From NCBI RefSeq assembly GCF_018343535.1, contig NZ_JAGYPF010000003.1, positions 372,001 to 436,000 of the forward strand: a stretch of 64,000 bases of DNA, written 5' to 3'. Source of the DNA: Neobacillus rhizophilus (GTDB lineage Bacteria > Bacillota > Bacilli > Bacillales > Cytobacillaceae). A model generated the notes under the pieces. It ran no database searches, was not told the DNA's origin, and saw only the letters and a program-made list of their open reading frames with translations. A program made the translations under genes and the position numbers. Below are positions 15,989 through 25,629 of this stretch, in pieces (the first letter of the stretch is position 1; each line of letters starts with the position of its first letter).

Positions 15989-18979
15989 TTACAATCGAAT
16001 CGGCCTGTTCCGTTCCAAAGTGAAACCGTCTTGGTCGTCACGCTTGACCTCGATTGCAGCTTTTTGAAGAGCCTCCAAAATCGCTAAATCAAAGACTATG
16101 TGCGCTTCGACGCAGCTTTGAAGCACTTCACCGTATACAACTTCATCGGCTGCTTCAGAAATGATCTCGGCCGCAATCCACTCTGGGTACCTCGAGATTC
16201 CAATTGTTCTATAAGACGGTGCCACCGAAGCGGAGCGGTAAAAATGAATCCCCGGCGCCTCTTCAATTGGAAAAACATTTGGAAGCCACTGGTTTCCGTA
16301 CTTTATAAAACGCCCCTGCCAATAACCATTCTCTTCCTCAATCCGCGTCCCACGAATCCGGATGCTGACCTGACCAACAATTTTATCTACATTATCTTCA
16401 TGCAGAGTACGATACTCTCCGTTCGATAACCGAGCGATGCCGTAGATTTTCGCACTTGGCAAAAAGTAAGAAACCGGGAAACGCGGCGGACTGTTATAAC
16501 CTGCAAATGGCTGCACCCACTCATGTGAAGGGATGCCGTGATCATCAATGATGACATCAGGAGCCCATCTCTTCAGCACTTCCGGATAAATATTGGCTTC
16601 TCCAAAAACTGTTTCATGGAAGCGAACCAAGGAATATTCCAACCCTACCGCGTTGTACCTGGCCGCATGATGCTTCCATTCCGGATGCTCTTCAGTCAGC
16701 TTGGTCAGCAATTCATATCCATCTGGGTTTGCCAATGGAAGGATCACCACGTTGACTTCCTTCAGCCAGTTTTCATATTCAGCCCCGGCACGATTCATAA
16801 ACTGAAAGATCGCAGGTGTACTGGATACCTCATTCGAATGATGTCCTGCTTCTATGAACACAGTCTTTTTAAAAAGAGACATTTTCAAAGGAGAATAGAA
16901 CTCTTCACCAGCATCCAAGAAACACTCGATCACCGGAATCGCCTTCCCTAGATAGGAGTAGTCCGGATAGACAATACGATATGGTGAGGGCGTGTTCAGC
17001 CACTGCTGGACATCAGGATGTATATGCTGGGTAGGTCTGTCAAAGTTCTTAATTTCAAGGGTTACGTCCACTTCCCCATTTGACATAACGGCTTCTGAGA
17101 ACCTGCCATCATCCGTAAAGGAAATCGCTTTTGTCACCAGGTTTTCCAGCGGCTTATCTTCCCATTTGTACACGCGAATCTGAGCTTCCGGCTTTTCGCC
17201 GACTCTTACATGCATAAATGGATGAACGCCCCCAGGTGCATCAAACGACTTGCCTTCCAGTTCTTCTCCCATATAGGCAAAGTAATCGAGCGTATTAAAA
17301 TAAAGATCTTCGTGGAGAGCTTCCAGTGAAGAAATACGTTCCTCGTCCACCCCAAGCTTCTGTTCCTCTTCACTCATCCAGACATCGATTTCAATCCGGT
17401 CGAATAATGGACGGTTGCGGCCCTGGCCGGGATTGTACTTTGAAACTTCTTTCCTAAGCTTCGGCAGCACTTCTTCGACATAATAACAGTAAAAGCGTTC
17501 TCGGTCCGTTTGAATGAGATGTTCTTCTTTACGTCCTCCATCCCCATTAATGCGAACGGCACTTGAAACAGGATAAACGTAACGCTGATGATCCAGGTAA
17601 GGCAACTTGGATACAGGGACATCCAGACAGCCTGCAAGCTGCTTTTCCTCTTTCTCATTCCATATATGGACCTCATATGTATGGACAAGGTCCTTCACCA
17701 GCTTGAATTGGACACAATCTGCCTTCAGACCCAGCCTCTCTTCCAGGCAACGGTCCACAGGATACAGCTCCTGAATCCAGCGAATCGGAAGCTCGAGCCC
17801 CATCTCCCCTTGTTCCTCCCGCACATAAATATCCATTCTTGCAATCGTCTCCCCTGCAGTTTGCAAGGAAGGCAGAACCTCTTCCATAATCCAATGAAAA
17901 CCAGGCTTAAAGGCAGAGCGAATGGATAGGGAGTGAATAGCTGGAAAAATTGCTATCCACTCAGCCATCAGACGGTTTCTGACATCTAATGGTTCCGATA
18001 AGAAAATCTCAACATTCGCTGCCTCAAGATTCTTGGATTCTTCTAATACCTTAAATGCCAAATCCACTTCCCGGTCGCCTGACCATACCGATTCAAACAA
18101 AAGCGGAGCTTCTTTTTTCTGGGATAATAGATGTTCCTGTTCCCAATAGCCAAATGCTCCTCCTTCACTCCAATGCTTAGCTTTCGCCAATTCATTCAGA
18201 GCGGCAGGCAGTGCTTCCTTCTTCCCAGTTAAGCGGAGTTGGTTTGAATCTAAAAGCTCAAGCACCGCTGAATCAGATCCCTCTTTTATATCAAACTGAA
18301 ACCTGGCAGCCTTATTCCCCGTAATCGGAAAAACAATACTCGTAGAATACATGGCAGCTCTAGCTGCAAAATAACAAATTTCACGTAATACACTTGTTGT
18401 CACTAATGGTTTCTCAACTGATATATTTAAGTTTAGTAACTTCGAAGGAGAGGCTTCCTGATTTTTGCCAAACCCGGAAAAACTCCAAATATGGCTTAGG
18501 CTGTGGATATCAGAATAAACTTTAGGTTCTGATTCAGCCCCGGTTTGGCTCACCTCTTCCCAGCCCCAGTTCACCGCAACCAAGTCGGTACCTGCATATA
18601 AGTGGCCGTCTCTTAATTCAACAACCGGACTTTCCATCCCGGCTTCCGGCTTCATCGCTGCCAAAAACTGAAGGAACAATGACAATTCCGATTCATTTTT
18701 ATAAGAAATAGTAATTTCTCCGTTTTCCCATCGTGCTTCTGTTTTTGAACTTGAACCAGCAAAACGGATATTCACAGCCTCATCACTTGGTTCAAAAAAC
18801 GAAAATGATAGAGAAGTAGTTTCATATCCCAGACGGGCACTGAAATCGATTAAGCCAGCCGGTGCAAGCCCCTCCGGCAAATCGATAAAAACAGAAACTC
18901 CGTCCACCACACCATCGCCATTTTTATCCCGAAGAAGTCCTTCCTTCGTCCAAATCGCCAGGATATTATTCAAGATCAT
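15989..18979 (-). CDS. Large M14 family metallopeptidase
   Basis: 996 residues. The peptidase domain is C-terminal: FIEAGHHSNEVSSTPA supplies His715 and Glu718 (HxxE), LPLANPDGYE follows, and DVIIDDHGIPSHEW gives the third ligand near His815, with ERNRP at the end. The N-terminus has an EF-hand-like loop (DKNGDGVVD, residues 19-27) and long beta-rich regions unusual for simple carboxypeptidases. No signal peptide, so it should act in the cytosol on imported substrate. It starts directly after the permease stop; GTG 18982, ATG 18979 and TTG 18973 are all possible. Substrate unknown. Confidence 0.8.
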   Translation of the reverse strand: MILNNILAIWTKEGLLRDKNGDGVVDGVSVFIDLPEGLAPAGLIDFSARLGYETTSLSFSFFEPSDEAVNIRFAGSSSKTEARWENGEITISYKNESELSLFLQFLAAMKPEAGMESPVVELRDGHLYAGTDLVAVNWGWEEVSQTGAESEPKVYSDIHSLSHIWSFSGFGKNQEASPSKLLNLNISVEKPLVTTSVLREICYFAARAAMYSTSIVFPITGNKAARFQFDIKEGSDSAVLELLDSNQLRLTGKKEALPAALNELAKAKHWSEGGAFGYWEQEHLLSQKKEAPLLFESVWSGDREVDLAFKVLEESKNLEAANVEIFLSEPLDVRNRLMAEWIAIFPAIHSLSIRSAFKPGFHWIMEEVLPSLQTAGETIARMDIYVREEQGEMGLELPIRWIQELYPVDRCLEERLGLKADCVQFKLVKDLVHTYEVHIWNEKEEKQLAGCLDVPVSKLPYLDHQRYVYPVSSAVRINGDGGRKEEHLIQTDRERFYCYYVEEVLPKLRKEVSKYNPGQGRNRPLFDRIEIDVWMSEEEQKLGVDEERISSLEALHEDLYFNTLDYFAYMGEELEGKSFDAPGGVHPFMHVRVGEKPEAQIRVYKWEDKPLENLVTKAISFTDDGRFSEAVMSNGEVDVTLEIKNFDRPTQHIHPDVQQWLNTPSPYRIVYPDYSYLGKAIPVIECFLDAGEEFYSPLKMSLFKKTVFIEAGHHSNEVSSTPAIFQFMNRAGAEYENWLKEVNVVILPLANPDGYELLTKLTEEHPEWKHHAARYNAVGLEYSLVRFHETVFGEANIYPEVLKRWAPDVIIDDHGIPSHEWVQPFAGYNSPPRFPVSYFLPSAKIYGIARLSNGEYRTLHEDNVDKIVGQVSIRIRGTRIEEENGYWQGRFIKYGNQWLPNVFPIEEAPGIHFYRSASVAPSYRTIGISRYPEWIAAEIISEAADEVVYGEVLQSCVEAHIVFDLAILEALQKAAIEVKRDDQDGFTLERNRPIRL

Positions 18980-18982
18980 CAC

Positions 18983-19897
18983 CTACATTTTCATATTCGG
19001 GTCAAATTTGTCACGTAGCCAGTCCCCAAGTAAATTGAATCCTAAAACAGTCAACATAATCGCGATCCCTGGGAAGGTTGCTGTCCACCAGGCTGTTGTG
19101 ACATAGTTACGGCTATCAGCCAGCATGCCTCCCCATGATGGTACCGTCGGGTCAACGCCTAATCCTAAGAAAGTTAAGGAAGCTTCTAGTAAAATAAACT
19201 CCGCAATATACATCGTTCCCAGAACGAGAATGGATGACATGACATTCGGCAAAATATGCTTACGAATAATCCTGAACTGAGTGCCGCCAATCGCTTTTGC
19301 TGCCTGAATATATTCCTGCTCCTTCAGCGAAATAACCTGTCCTCTGATGAGACGGGCAAAACCGACCCAATACGTTAATCCTAGAATAAGGATAATTTTC
19401 CAAATCCCCGTTCCGAGGACACTCATGATGACAATCGCAAACAGGATAAACGGAAAGGCTAACTGAATATCGGCTACCCTCATGATTAAATCATCCATCC
19501 ATTTTCCAAAGTAACCAGAAATCAGGCCAAGGATGGTTCCAATAATCATCGAAATCAATACGCCGAAAAAGCCGACCATTAATGAAATCTTCGCACCATA
19601 AATAATTCTGCTTAATAAATCCCGGCCCACCTGGTCAGCCCCGAGGAGAAACACGGATTTGCCAGTATCATCTGCCCAGGACGGCGGTGAAAGTCGTGAG
19701 GATAAACTTGCTTTACCCGGATCTAGTGGCGCAATCCATTGGGAAAAAAGAGCACAGCTTACACTTAAAAGGACTAGTAAAATTCCGATGAAGCCGGCCG
19801 GATTCTTTTTCACAAAACGCCAAAAGCTTTGAAGAAAGGTTCTTTTTTTCGGAAGAATGGCAACCTCCTCCTGAACCTGCTGTTGTAAGGTTGTCAT
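18983..19897 (-). CDS. Peptide ABC transporter permease (DppC/OppC type)
   Basis: 304 residues. An N-terminal cytosolic tail and TM helix (GFIGILLVLLSVSCALFSQW) precede the OppC_N region. The binding-protein-dependent transport signature is EYIQAAKAIGGTQFRIIRKHILPN, followed by LTFLGLGVDPTVPSWG, diagnostic of the DppC/OppC/GsiD branch. About six TM helices. It pairs with the DppB-type permease, whose stop it overlaps by 4 bp. Part of the minus-strand peptide operon. Confidence 0.92.
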   Translation of the reverse strand: MTTLQQQVQEEVAILPKKRTFLQSFWRFVKKNPAGFIGILLVLLSVSCALFSQWIAPLDPGKASLSSRLSPPSWADDTGKSVFLLGADQVGRDLLSRIIYGAKISLMVGFFGVLISMIIGTILGLISGYFGKWMDDLIMRVADIQLAFPFILFAIVIMSVLGTGIWKIILILGLTYWVGFARLIRGQVISLKEQEYIQAAKAIGGTQFRIIRKHILPNVMSSILVLGTMYIAEFILLEASLTFLGLGVDPTVPSWGGMLADSRNYVTTAWWTATFPGIAIMLTVLGFNLLGDWLRDKFDPNMKM

Positions 19898-20829
19898 GCT
19901 CGTCCACTCCCTCCGGTCTTAATTCTTGGATCAATCAATGAATAACTTAAGTCGACAATTAAATTCACTACCACCATGATGACAGCTAGGAAAATAACGC
20001 CGCCTTGAATAACGGGATAGTCACGCTGGTTAATGGCATCGATGATCAAACGGCCGATCCCAGGCCATGAGAAAATCGTTTCCACGATGACCGTTCCGCC
20101 GAGTAAGGAGCCAAATTGCAGACCAAGGAATGTGATGGTCGGCAGCAAGGCATTACGGAAAGCGTGCTTGATGATAACCGCCCAATCGCTAATTCCCTTT
20201 GACTTTGCTGTTGACACATATTGCTGATTCATGACCTCGAGCATGGAAGAGCGGACGAGTCTTGCCAATATACCGGACAAAATCATCCCCAATGTAATCG
20301 AAGGCAAAATCAGATGCTGCGGTCCTTCAAAGCCTGAGGAAGGCAGCCACTTCAAATTAACGGCAAATATCAAAATCAGCATGATTCCTAGCCAGAAGTT
20401 AGGAAAAGAAATACCAATCAAGGAAAAAATACGCCCGAAGAAATCGACAATGGAACCGCGCTTCACGGCTGAAATAATTCCGACCGGAAAGGCGATTAAG
20501 ATGGAAACGATTGTTCCGCCGATGGCAAGCGCTAATGTGGCACCCGCTCTTTCCATAATTAAATCCATGACCGGCATATGGCTGCGGAAAGATTCGCCAA
20601 AGTCAAATGTTACAAGTCCTTTTAAAAAGATTAAATATTGCACATAAAGCGGCTGGTCGAGCCCGAGATTTCTTCTTACTTCTTCTATTGCTTCTTTCGT
20701 TGGTTCACCTGCGGAAAACATTACCGTCACCGGGTCCCCCGTCAGGCGGATAGAAAAGAAGATTAATAATGATATCGCAAATACAACTAAAACCGTATGA
20801 AGTAATCTTCGAATCACGTAAGCTATCAT
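19894..20829 (-). CDS. Peptide ABC transporter permease (DppB/OppB type)
   Basis: 311 residues. MIAYVIRRLLHTVLVVFAISLLIFFSIRL is the classic DppB/GsiC first helix, followed by GDPVTVMF, LGLDQPLYVQYLIFL and the EAA-type loop YVSTAKSKGISDWAVIIKHAFRNALLP, then GTVIVETIFSWPGIGRL. Six TM helices. ATG 20829 has GGAGGA 6 nt upstream; a longer frame to 20916 would include the terminator-like hairpin and is unlikely. Confidence 0.92.
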   Translation of the reverse strand: MIAYVIRRLLHTVLVVFAISLLIFFSIRLTGDPVTVMFSAGEPTKEAIEEVRRNLGLDQPLYVQYLIFLKGLVTFDFGESFRSHMPVMDLIMERAGATLALAIGGTIVSILIAFPVGIISAVKRGSIVDFFGRIFSLIGISFPNFWLGIMLILIFAVNLKWLPSSGFEGPQHLILPSITLGMILSGILARLVRSSMLEVMNQQYVSTAKSKGISDWAVIIKHAFRNALLPTITFLGLQFGSLLGGTVIVETIFSWPGIGRLIIDAINQRDYPVIQGGVIFLAVIMVVVNLIVDLSYSLIDPRIKTGGSGRA

Positions 20830-20856
20830 GTTATTCCTCCGTCCTCTTTGATAAAG

Positions 20857-20889
20857 AAAGAGATAGCATGAGGACCATACTATCTCTTT
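20857..20889 (-). terminator. Intra-operon hairpin between binding protein and permease genes
   Basis: AAAGAGATAG and CTATCTCTTT form a 10-bp stem with a 13-nt loop and T-rich flanks on both strands. In the minus direction it sits after the binding protein gene and before dppB, where partial termination would give excess binding protein, a common arrangement in such operons. Confidence 0.75.
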
Positions 20890-20980
20890 TTTAAGCCAAT
20901 CAGAATTTGTATCCAACCATTAAACACATCGCGTTTAGCATCCCATAAGGAGGCCGGAGTGTTAAGCGGGCAGTATTTTT

Positions 20981-22564
20981 TTACTTAACTGATACTTCTT
21001 CCAAGCGCATACGGTCCTCGTGTGGCGGTTGGAAGTTTTGAACTCGCTTATTAACGGCATATAAATCTACTGCTTGGTACAGATTAAGCTCTGGAGCCAA
21101 ATCATATAATACTTCTGTCAATTCTTTAAAGATTTTTTCACGTTCTTTTTGGTCAACAGTCGAACGTTCGGCAGCCAACAATTCTGCTACTTTTGCATCT
21201 TTAAAGGAAGGATTCCATTTCTGGCCTTCGCTGTACATTAGGTACGCAGTGTTATCAAAGTCAAGCGTCCATCCGCCCCAGCCTTGGCGGTACATATGAC
21301 CAGCCTTGCCGTTTGGAATCAAATCGGAAATTAATGTTGTGCTATCTACGCTATTGATATTTAACTTTAAGCCAACTTCTTCTAAATAGAAGGAAACAGC
21401 CTGAGCAATTTCTTTAAATGTTGCATCGTTACCAGGAATGAACAGATCAATTTGTGTCCCTTCTTTCACTCCTGCTTCTTTTAACAATTTTTTAGCTTTT
21501 TCCGGATCATATTTATATGGCTTCAGATCTGGGTTGTTACCAAATGATAGCTCACTTTGGTATGTGCTGATTGATTTTCCATAGCCAGATAGGATGTCCT
21601 TAATAATGGCATCTTTATCCACAGCGTAGTTTATAGCCTGTCTGACCTGCTTGTTGTCAAACGGTTTTTTGGCTGTATCAAAACGCATGGAATAAACAGT
21701 TGGTGTACCTACATCTTTCAATTCAAGGAAACTTGATTCTTTAACAGTTTTCGACTGGGCCACTTCGACACGTTTCATGATATCGATTTTTCCAGTTTGA
21801 AGTTCTGCTAATCTTGTAGAAGATTCCGGAATGACTTTAAAGGTAACTTTATCTAACTTCGGTAATCCTTTTTTCCAATAATTCGGGTTCTTTTCCAACA
21901 CGATTTCTTGGTCGCGCTTATAGCCTGTCATTTTGAATGGTCCTGTACCAACAGGGTTGTTGTTGAAGAACTCATCGCCTTTTTCCTGAACGTATTTAGG
22001 TGGTACAATAACCGCACCATAGCCCGCAAGTTTTGTTAAAAGAACAGGATCCTTAGATTTCAATTTAAGATTAACGGTATATTCGTCAACAATTTCTACA
22101 TGATCAATCGAATTGTAGTTGGCATACTGAGGACCTTTTTGACCTTCTGGCCCTAATAAACGATCAAACGTAAATTTAACAGCGTCTGCATTAAACGGCT
22201 CGCCGTCATGGAATTGAACACCTTTACGCAATTTAAATTGGAGTGTGTTATCGTCCAGGTATTCCCAGCTTTCAGCTAGACCCGGTTGCAATTTTAAATC
22301 TAATGTACGGTCTACCAAACCTTCAAATACAGAAGTAGCGACTGTGCTCCAATCAAGCAAGAACGTATCAATTGGATCCCAGTTTTGAGGTTCTGCGGTA
22401 ACACCAATAACAATTTCATTCCCGCGGTCTTTGACAGGATTCTCCTCTTTCCCTTTTTCAGAAGAGCCTGCACTTGATTTTTCGCTCTTGCCTGAAGAGC
22501 AAGCGGATAAAACAAGTGTGAAGCTTAGTAACAGCGCAAACAGTATTGACAATTTTTTCTTCAT
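20981..22564 (-). CDS. Peptide ABC transporter substrate-binding lipoprotein (SBP family 5)
   Basis: 527 residues. Lipoprotein signal MKKKLSILFALLLSFTLVLS-AC with Cys22. SBP_bac_5 features: LAESWEYLDDNTLQFKLRKG, VQFHDGEPFNADAVKFTFDRLL, NPVGTGPFKMTGYKRDQEIVLEKNPNYW and KPFDNKQVRQAINYAVDKDAI. It binds a peptide-like ligand outside the membrane and feeds the DppB/C permeases and DppD/F ATPases encoded around it. The exact ligand cannot be read; the link to an M14 peptidase downstream suggests a peptide that this enzyme processes after uptake. Confidence 0.92.
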   Translation of the reverse strand: MKKKLSILFALLLSFTLVLSACSSGKSEKSSAGSSEKGKEENPVKDRGNEIVIGVTAEPQNWDPIDTFLLDWSTVATSVFEGLVDRTLDLKLQPGLAESWEYLDDNTLQFKLRKGVQFHDGEPFNADAVKFTFDRLLGPEGQKGPQYANYNSIDHVEIVDEYTVNLKLKSKDPVLLTKLAGYGAVIVPPKYVQEKGDEFFNNNPVGTGPFKMTGYKRDQEIVLEKNPNYWKKGLPKLDKVTFKVIPESSTRLAELQTGKIDIMKRVEVAQSKTVKESSFLELKDVGTPTVYSMRFDTAKKPFDNKQVRQAINYAVDKDAIIKDILSGYGKSISTYQSELSFGNNPDLKPYKYDPEKAKKLLKEAGVKEGTQIDLFIPGNDATFKEIAQAVSFYLEEVGLKLNINSVDSTTLISDLIPNGKAGHMYRQGWGGWTLDFDNTAYLMYSEGQKWNPSFKDAKVAELLAAERSTVDQKEREKIFKELTEVLYDLAPELNLYQAVDLYAVNKRVQNFQPPHEDRMRLEEVSVK

Positions 22565-22576
22565 TCTTTTTCCCCC

Positions 22577-23389
22577 TTATGTTTGTTTCATTGCTATGGG
22601 TTTTCCATATGGATATGGATGGTTATAGCCTAATTTTTTGGAAATTTCAGCAGCTGCCTCCCAAAGCGGTCCAACAAAATGATCCGCCATAGCCCTTGGC
22701 AAGCTGGTCGAAAAACTGGCAACGCTTAGTGCGTACTGGACAGCTCCGCTGCTATTAAAAATTGGTACGCCAATCGACGCGGTTCCTTCTTCTAGTTCCG
22801 AGTCGCTGTACGAATAGCCGCTTTCCCTTATTTGCTTGATTAAGAGAAGAACATCCTCTTTCGTTAGTGGCGTCTGGCTAGCATACTTCGTCATAGGCTT
22901 GTCCAAAATCTCTTGTATTTTTCCTTCAGGCAAATAGGCGAGAATAGCACGCGGGCATGCTCCCGCATATAACGGAGCGTGCCTTCCCACTTTTGTGTAC
23001 AGCCGAACTGGCAGAGTACTTTCTACCTTTTCAATATACACACCTTCGTCCTGCTCACGGGTAATCAATTGGATAGCCTCATTGAACTGCTCTTGAAGCT
23101 TTTTCATATAAGGATAAGCAATCGGACGGATATCGAACCTTCCTGCTACCCGTTCTCCCATTTCAAGAAATTTTAATCCCAACCCGTAGCTTTCTCCGTC
23201 AATCACGAGCCCTTCCTGCTGGAAGGTCATCTTTTTTAAATAACCGAGTTCTACAAAAGTTCTTAGCAGACGCAAACAGGTTGGTTTAGGGACACCTGTA
23301 AAGGTAGAAATCTCATCCAGCTTCCAGTAAGGTTTCTGTTCCGTAAAAATATCAAGAAGCTGCAAAGCTTTTTTAACTGTTTTACTCAT
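22577..23389 (-). CDS. IclR family transcriptional regulator
   Basis: 270 residues. An N-terminal winged HTH ([45 protein letters not shown]) precedes an effector domain ([69 protein letters not shown]). It probably controls the peptide operon in which it lies. Its ATG overlaps the dppF-type stop by 4 bp. An IclR-like palindrome lies just after the operon promoter at 25404-25418. A regulator between the ATPase genes and the binding protein gene is an unusual position. Confidence 0.9.
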   Translation of the reverse strand: MSKTVKKALQLLDIFTEQKPYWKLDEISTFTGVPKPTCLRLLRTFVELGYLKKMTFQQEGLVIDGESYGLGLKFLEMGERVAGRFDIRPIAYPYMKKLQEQFNEAIQLITREQDEGVYIEKVESTLPVRLYTKVGRHAPLYAGACPRAILAYLPEGKIQEILDKPMTKYASQTPLTKEDVLLLIKQIRESGYSYSDSELEEGTASIGVPIFNSSGAVQYALSVASFSTSLPRAMADHFVGPLWEAAAEISKKLGYNHPYPYGKPIAMKQT

Positions 23390-24396
23390 CGCGATTCACC
23401 TGTGGCAATCTGTTCCTTGGCGCCTTGATATAAATGGCAGGAAACGAGATGGTCCTCATGAACCGGCTGCAAGCTTGGTTGTTCAGTTTTACAAACATCT
23501 AAGCACTTAAAGCAGCGCGGATGAAAGGTACAGCCGCTTGGTGGATTGGAAGGACTTGGGACATCCCCCTGAAGAATAATCCGTTGCTTCTTCTGAAGCG
23601 GATGGGAACTTGGTAATGCCGAAAGAAGGGCTTCCGCATATGGATGAAGCGGAGTATCATACAAGCTGTTTTTATCCGCGACCTCCACCATTTTCCCGAG
23701 ATACATAACACCAATTCGGTCACAAAAATGCTTCACGACGCTTAAGTCATGGGAGATAAAAATATACGTTAGTCCAAACTCTTTCTGTAAATCTCTCATT
23801 AGGTTAAGAACCTGTGACTGAATGGACACGTCAAGGGCCGAAACCGGCTCATCAGCAATAATCAGCTTTGGCTTTGAAATCAGTGCCCGGGCAATCCCGA
23901 TCCGCTGACGCTGCCCTCCGGAAAATTCATGCGGGAATCTGGAAAGCTGTGCCTTCGTTAGGCCTACTTGTTCAGCCACTTCCAATACTCGTTTTTCCCG
24001 TTCATTTCTGTCGGTCACCCCGAAATTAATCAGAGGTTCCTCAATCGTCTCTTGGATTTTCATTCTTGGGTTCAACGAAGCAAACGGATCCTGAAAGATA
24101 ATCTGAATATCTTTTCTCAGCTTTCGCATGTCGTTTTTTGAAAGCTCGGCAATATCTCTTCCCTGAAAAAGAATCTTCCCTTCAGTCGGTTCTAGTAATC
24201 TAAGAATCGTCCGTCCGGTCGTACTCTTCCCGCAGCCTGACTCACCGACGATTCCAAAGGTTTCCCCTTCAAATACATCGAACGAAACACCGTCTACGGC
24301 TTTGACTTGCTTTAGGGTCTTCTTGCCGAAAACCCCGCCCTTTATGGGGAAGTACTTCTTTAAGTCTTGAACTTGTAAAATTGGATTTTGTGTCAC
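23386..24396 (-). CDS. Peptide ABC transporter ATP-binding protein (DppF/OppF type)
   Basis: 336 residues. Walker [14 protein letters not shown]-loop [15 protein letters not shown] signature [15 protein letters not shown], Walker [14 protein letters not shown] and H-loop ISHDLSV. The C-terminal oligopeptide-binding extension ([31 protein letters not shown], with a Cys cluster) identifies the OppF/DppF branch. NKSDL-type partner is the gene upstream, overlapping by 4 bp. Confidence 0.93.
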   Translation of the reverse strand: MTQNPILQVQDLKKYFPIKGGVFGKKTLKQVKAVDGVSFDVFEGETFGIVGESGCGKSTTGRTILRLLEPTEGKILFQGRDIAELSKNDMRKLRKDIQIIFQDPFASLNPRMKIQETIEEPLINFGVTDRNEREKRVLEVAEQVGLTKAQLSRFPHEFSGGQRQRIGIARALISKPKLIIADEPVSALDVSIQSQVLNLMRDLQKEFGLTYIFISHDLSVVKHFCDRIGVMYLGKMVEVADKNSLYDTPLHPYAEALLSALPSSHPLQKKQRIILQGDVPSPSNPPSGCTFHPRCFKCLDVCKTEQPSLQPVHEDHLVSCHLYQGAKEQIATGESR

Positions 24397-25376
24397 AGTA
24401 CCGCCTCCGAATCACCATTTTCATAGAGCCAGCATTTTACTTTTGAACCGTTCACCTCGAATAATGGCGGTGTGTTCTTGCAGCGTTCGTGGGCAAAACT
24501 GCAGCGTGCGGCAAAGCGGCAGCCGGCCGGCATTTTCCCTGGTGCCGGTACCACACCCGGAATCGAAGATAGATATTCCTTTTCTTCATTCACATCCGGC
24601 AGGGAGGATAATAAGCCCTTCGTGTAAGGATGCCTTGGACGATCAAACAGTTCAACCACCTGTGCTTCTTCCACGATTTCTCCCGCATACATGACGATGA
24701 CGCGGTCGCACATTTCAGCCACAACACCGAGATCGTGTGTGATTAGCACAATCGACATATTTAATTGTTCCTGCAGCTTTTTCATTAACTCAAGGATTTG
24801 CGCTTGAATCGTTACATCCAAAGCCGTTGTTGGTTCATCGGCAATCAGGATTTCAGGATTACACGATAAAGCGATGGCTATCATGACCCTCTGCCGCATC
24901 CCGCCGGATAGCTGGTAAGGATATTCATCAAGCACCTGCTCCGGTCTTGGAATTCCGACAAGCTTCAGCATTTCTAGCGCACGTTCTCTCGCCTGTTTCT
25001 TCGAAATGTTCTCATGGCTTAAAATCATCTCCATGATTTGCTTGCCAATTGTGTAAACCGGATTCAGGGAACTCATCGGCTCCTGAAAAATCATCGCGAT
25101 TCTTTTCCCTCTGATTTTCCGCCAATCCTTCTTCTTGAAGTCCTTAAAATGAAGGCTTTCCGTTTTGATATCGCCATCGAGCCACTCGACGCCTGGCGGC
25201 AGAAGCCCCATTAACGATAGCGACGTCATACTCTTCCCGCACCCGGATTCTCCTACGATTCCAAGAGTTTCACCTTTTTGCAGTGAGAAGCTAATTCCGT
25301 TCACAATCGCAATTTTATTCCCATCATCATTAATACCGACTTTTAACTTATCAATCTCTAACACTTTTTGAACCAT
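24393..25376 (-). CDS. Peptide ABC transporter ATP-binding protein (DppD/OppD type)
   Basis: 327 residues. Walker [21 protein letters not shown]-loop [17 protein letters not shown], signature [15 protein letters not shown], Walker [22 protein letters not shown]. The C-terminal extension [14 protein letters not shown] with [20 protein letters not shown] is the OppD/DppD type. First gene of the minus-strand operon; the promoter and a palindromic operator candidate lie 28-84 bp upstream. Confidence 0.93.
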   Translation of the reverse strand: MVQKVLEIDKLKVGINDDGNKIAIVNGISFSLQKGETLGIVGESGCGKSMTSLSLMGLLPPGVEWLDGDIKTESLHFKDFKKKDWRKIRGKRIAMIFQEPMSSLNPVYTIGKQIMEMILSHENISKKQARERALEMLKLVGIPRPEQVLDEYPYQLSGGMRQRVMIAIALSCNPEILIADEPTTALDVTIQAQILELMKKLQEQLNMSIVLITHDLGVVAEMCDRVIVMYAGEIVEEAQVVELFDRPRHPYTKGLLSSLPDVNEEKEYLSSIPGVVPAPGKMPAGCRFAARCSFAHERCKNTPPLFEVNGSKVKCWLYENGDSEAVL

Positions 25377-25403
25377 TATGACACTCCTAACGGTTTCATT
25401 TTG

Positions 25404-25418
25404 TGAAATGCAATTTCA
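25404..25418. promoter_or_regulatory. Candidate IclR operator
   Basis: TGAAAT-gca-ATTTCA, a perfect 6-bp inverted repeat resembling the IclR consensus TGGAAATNATTTCCA. It lies just downstream of the operon's -10 element, where a bound repressor would block transcription. Assignment to the IclR protein of this operon is inference. Confidence 0.55.
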
Positions 25419-25431
25419 TTTTATGATTTTT

Positions 25432-25460
25432 ATAATATAAAATAATCGGAATATTTTCAA
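25432..25460 (-). promoter_or_regulatory. Sigma-A promoter of the peptide transport operon
   Basis: On the minus strand TTGAAA, 17-bp spacer, TATTAT, followed by the palindrome and the AGGAGTG ribosome site of the DppD-type gene. Confidence 0.75.
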
Positions 25461-25629
25461 TAGTAATTGATAAAAAATTATTCAAAAATGTCGAAATTAT
25501 CAATAGATTGGTAAAAATTGTCGGATTTTGACCTTTCCCCATTCTATTTACATGGGGGTCTTCCATTCAAATAGATGTTGAGAAATTAGCTAGTTTGTGG
25601 TTGGATTAAAATATCTGGGAGGGTTTTAC

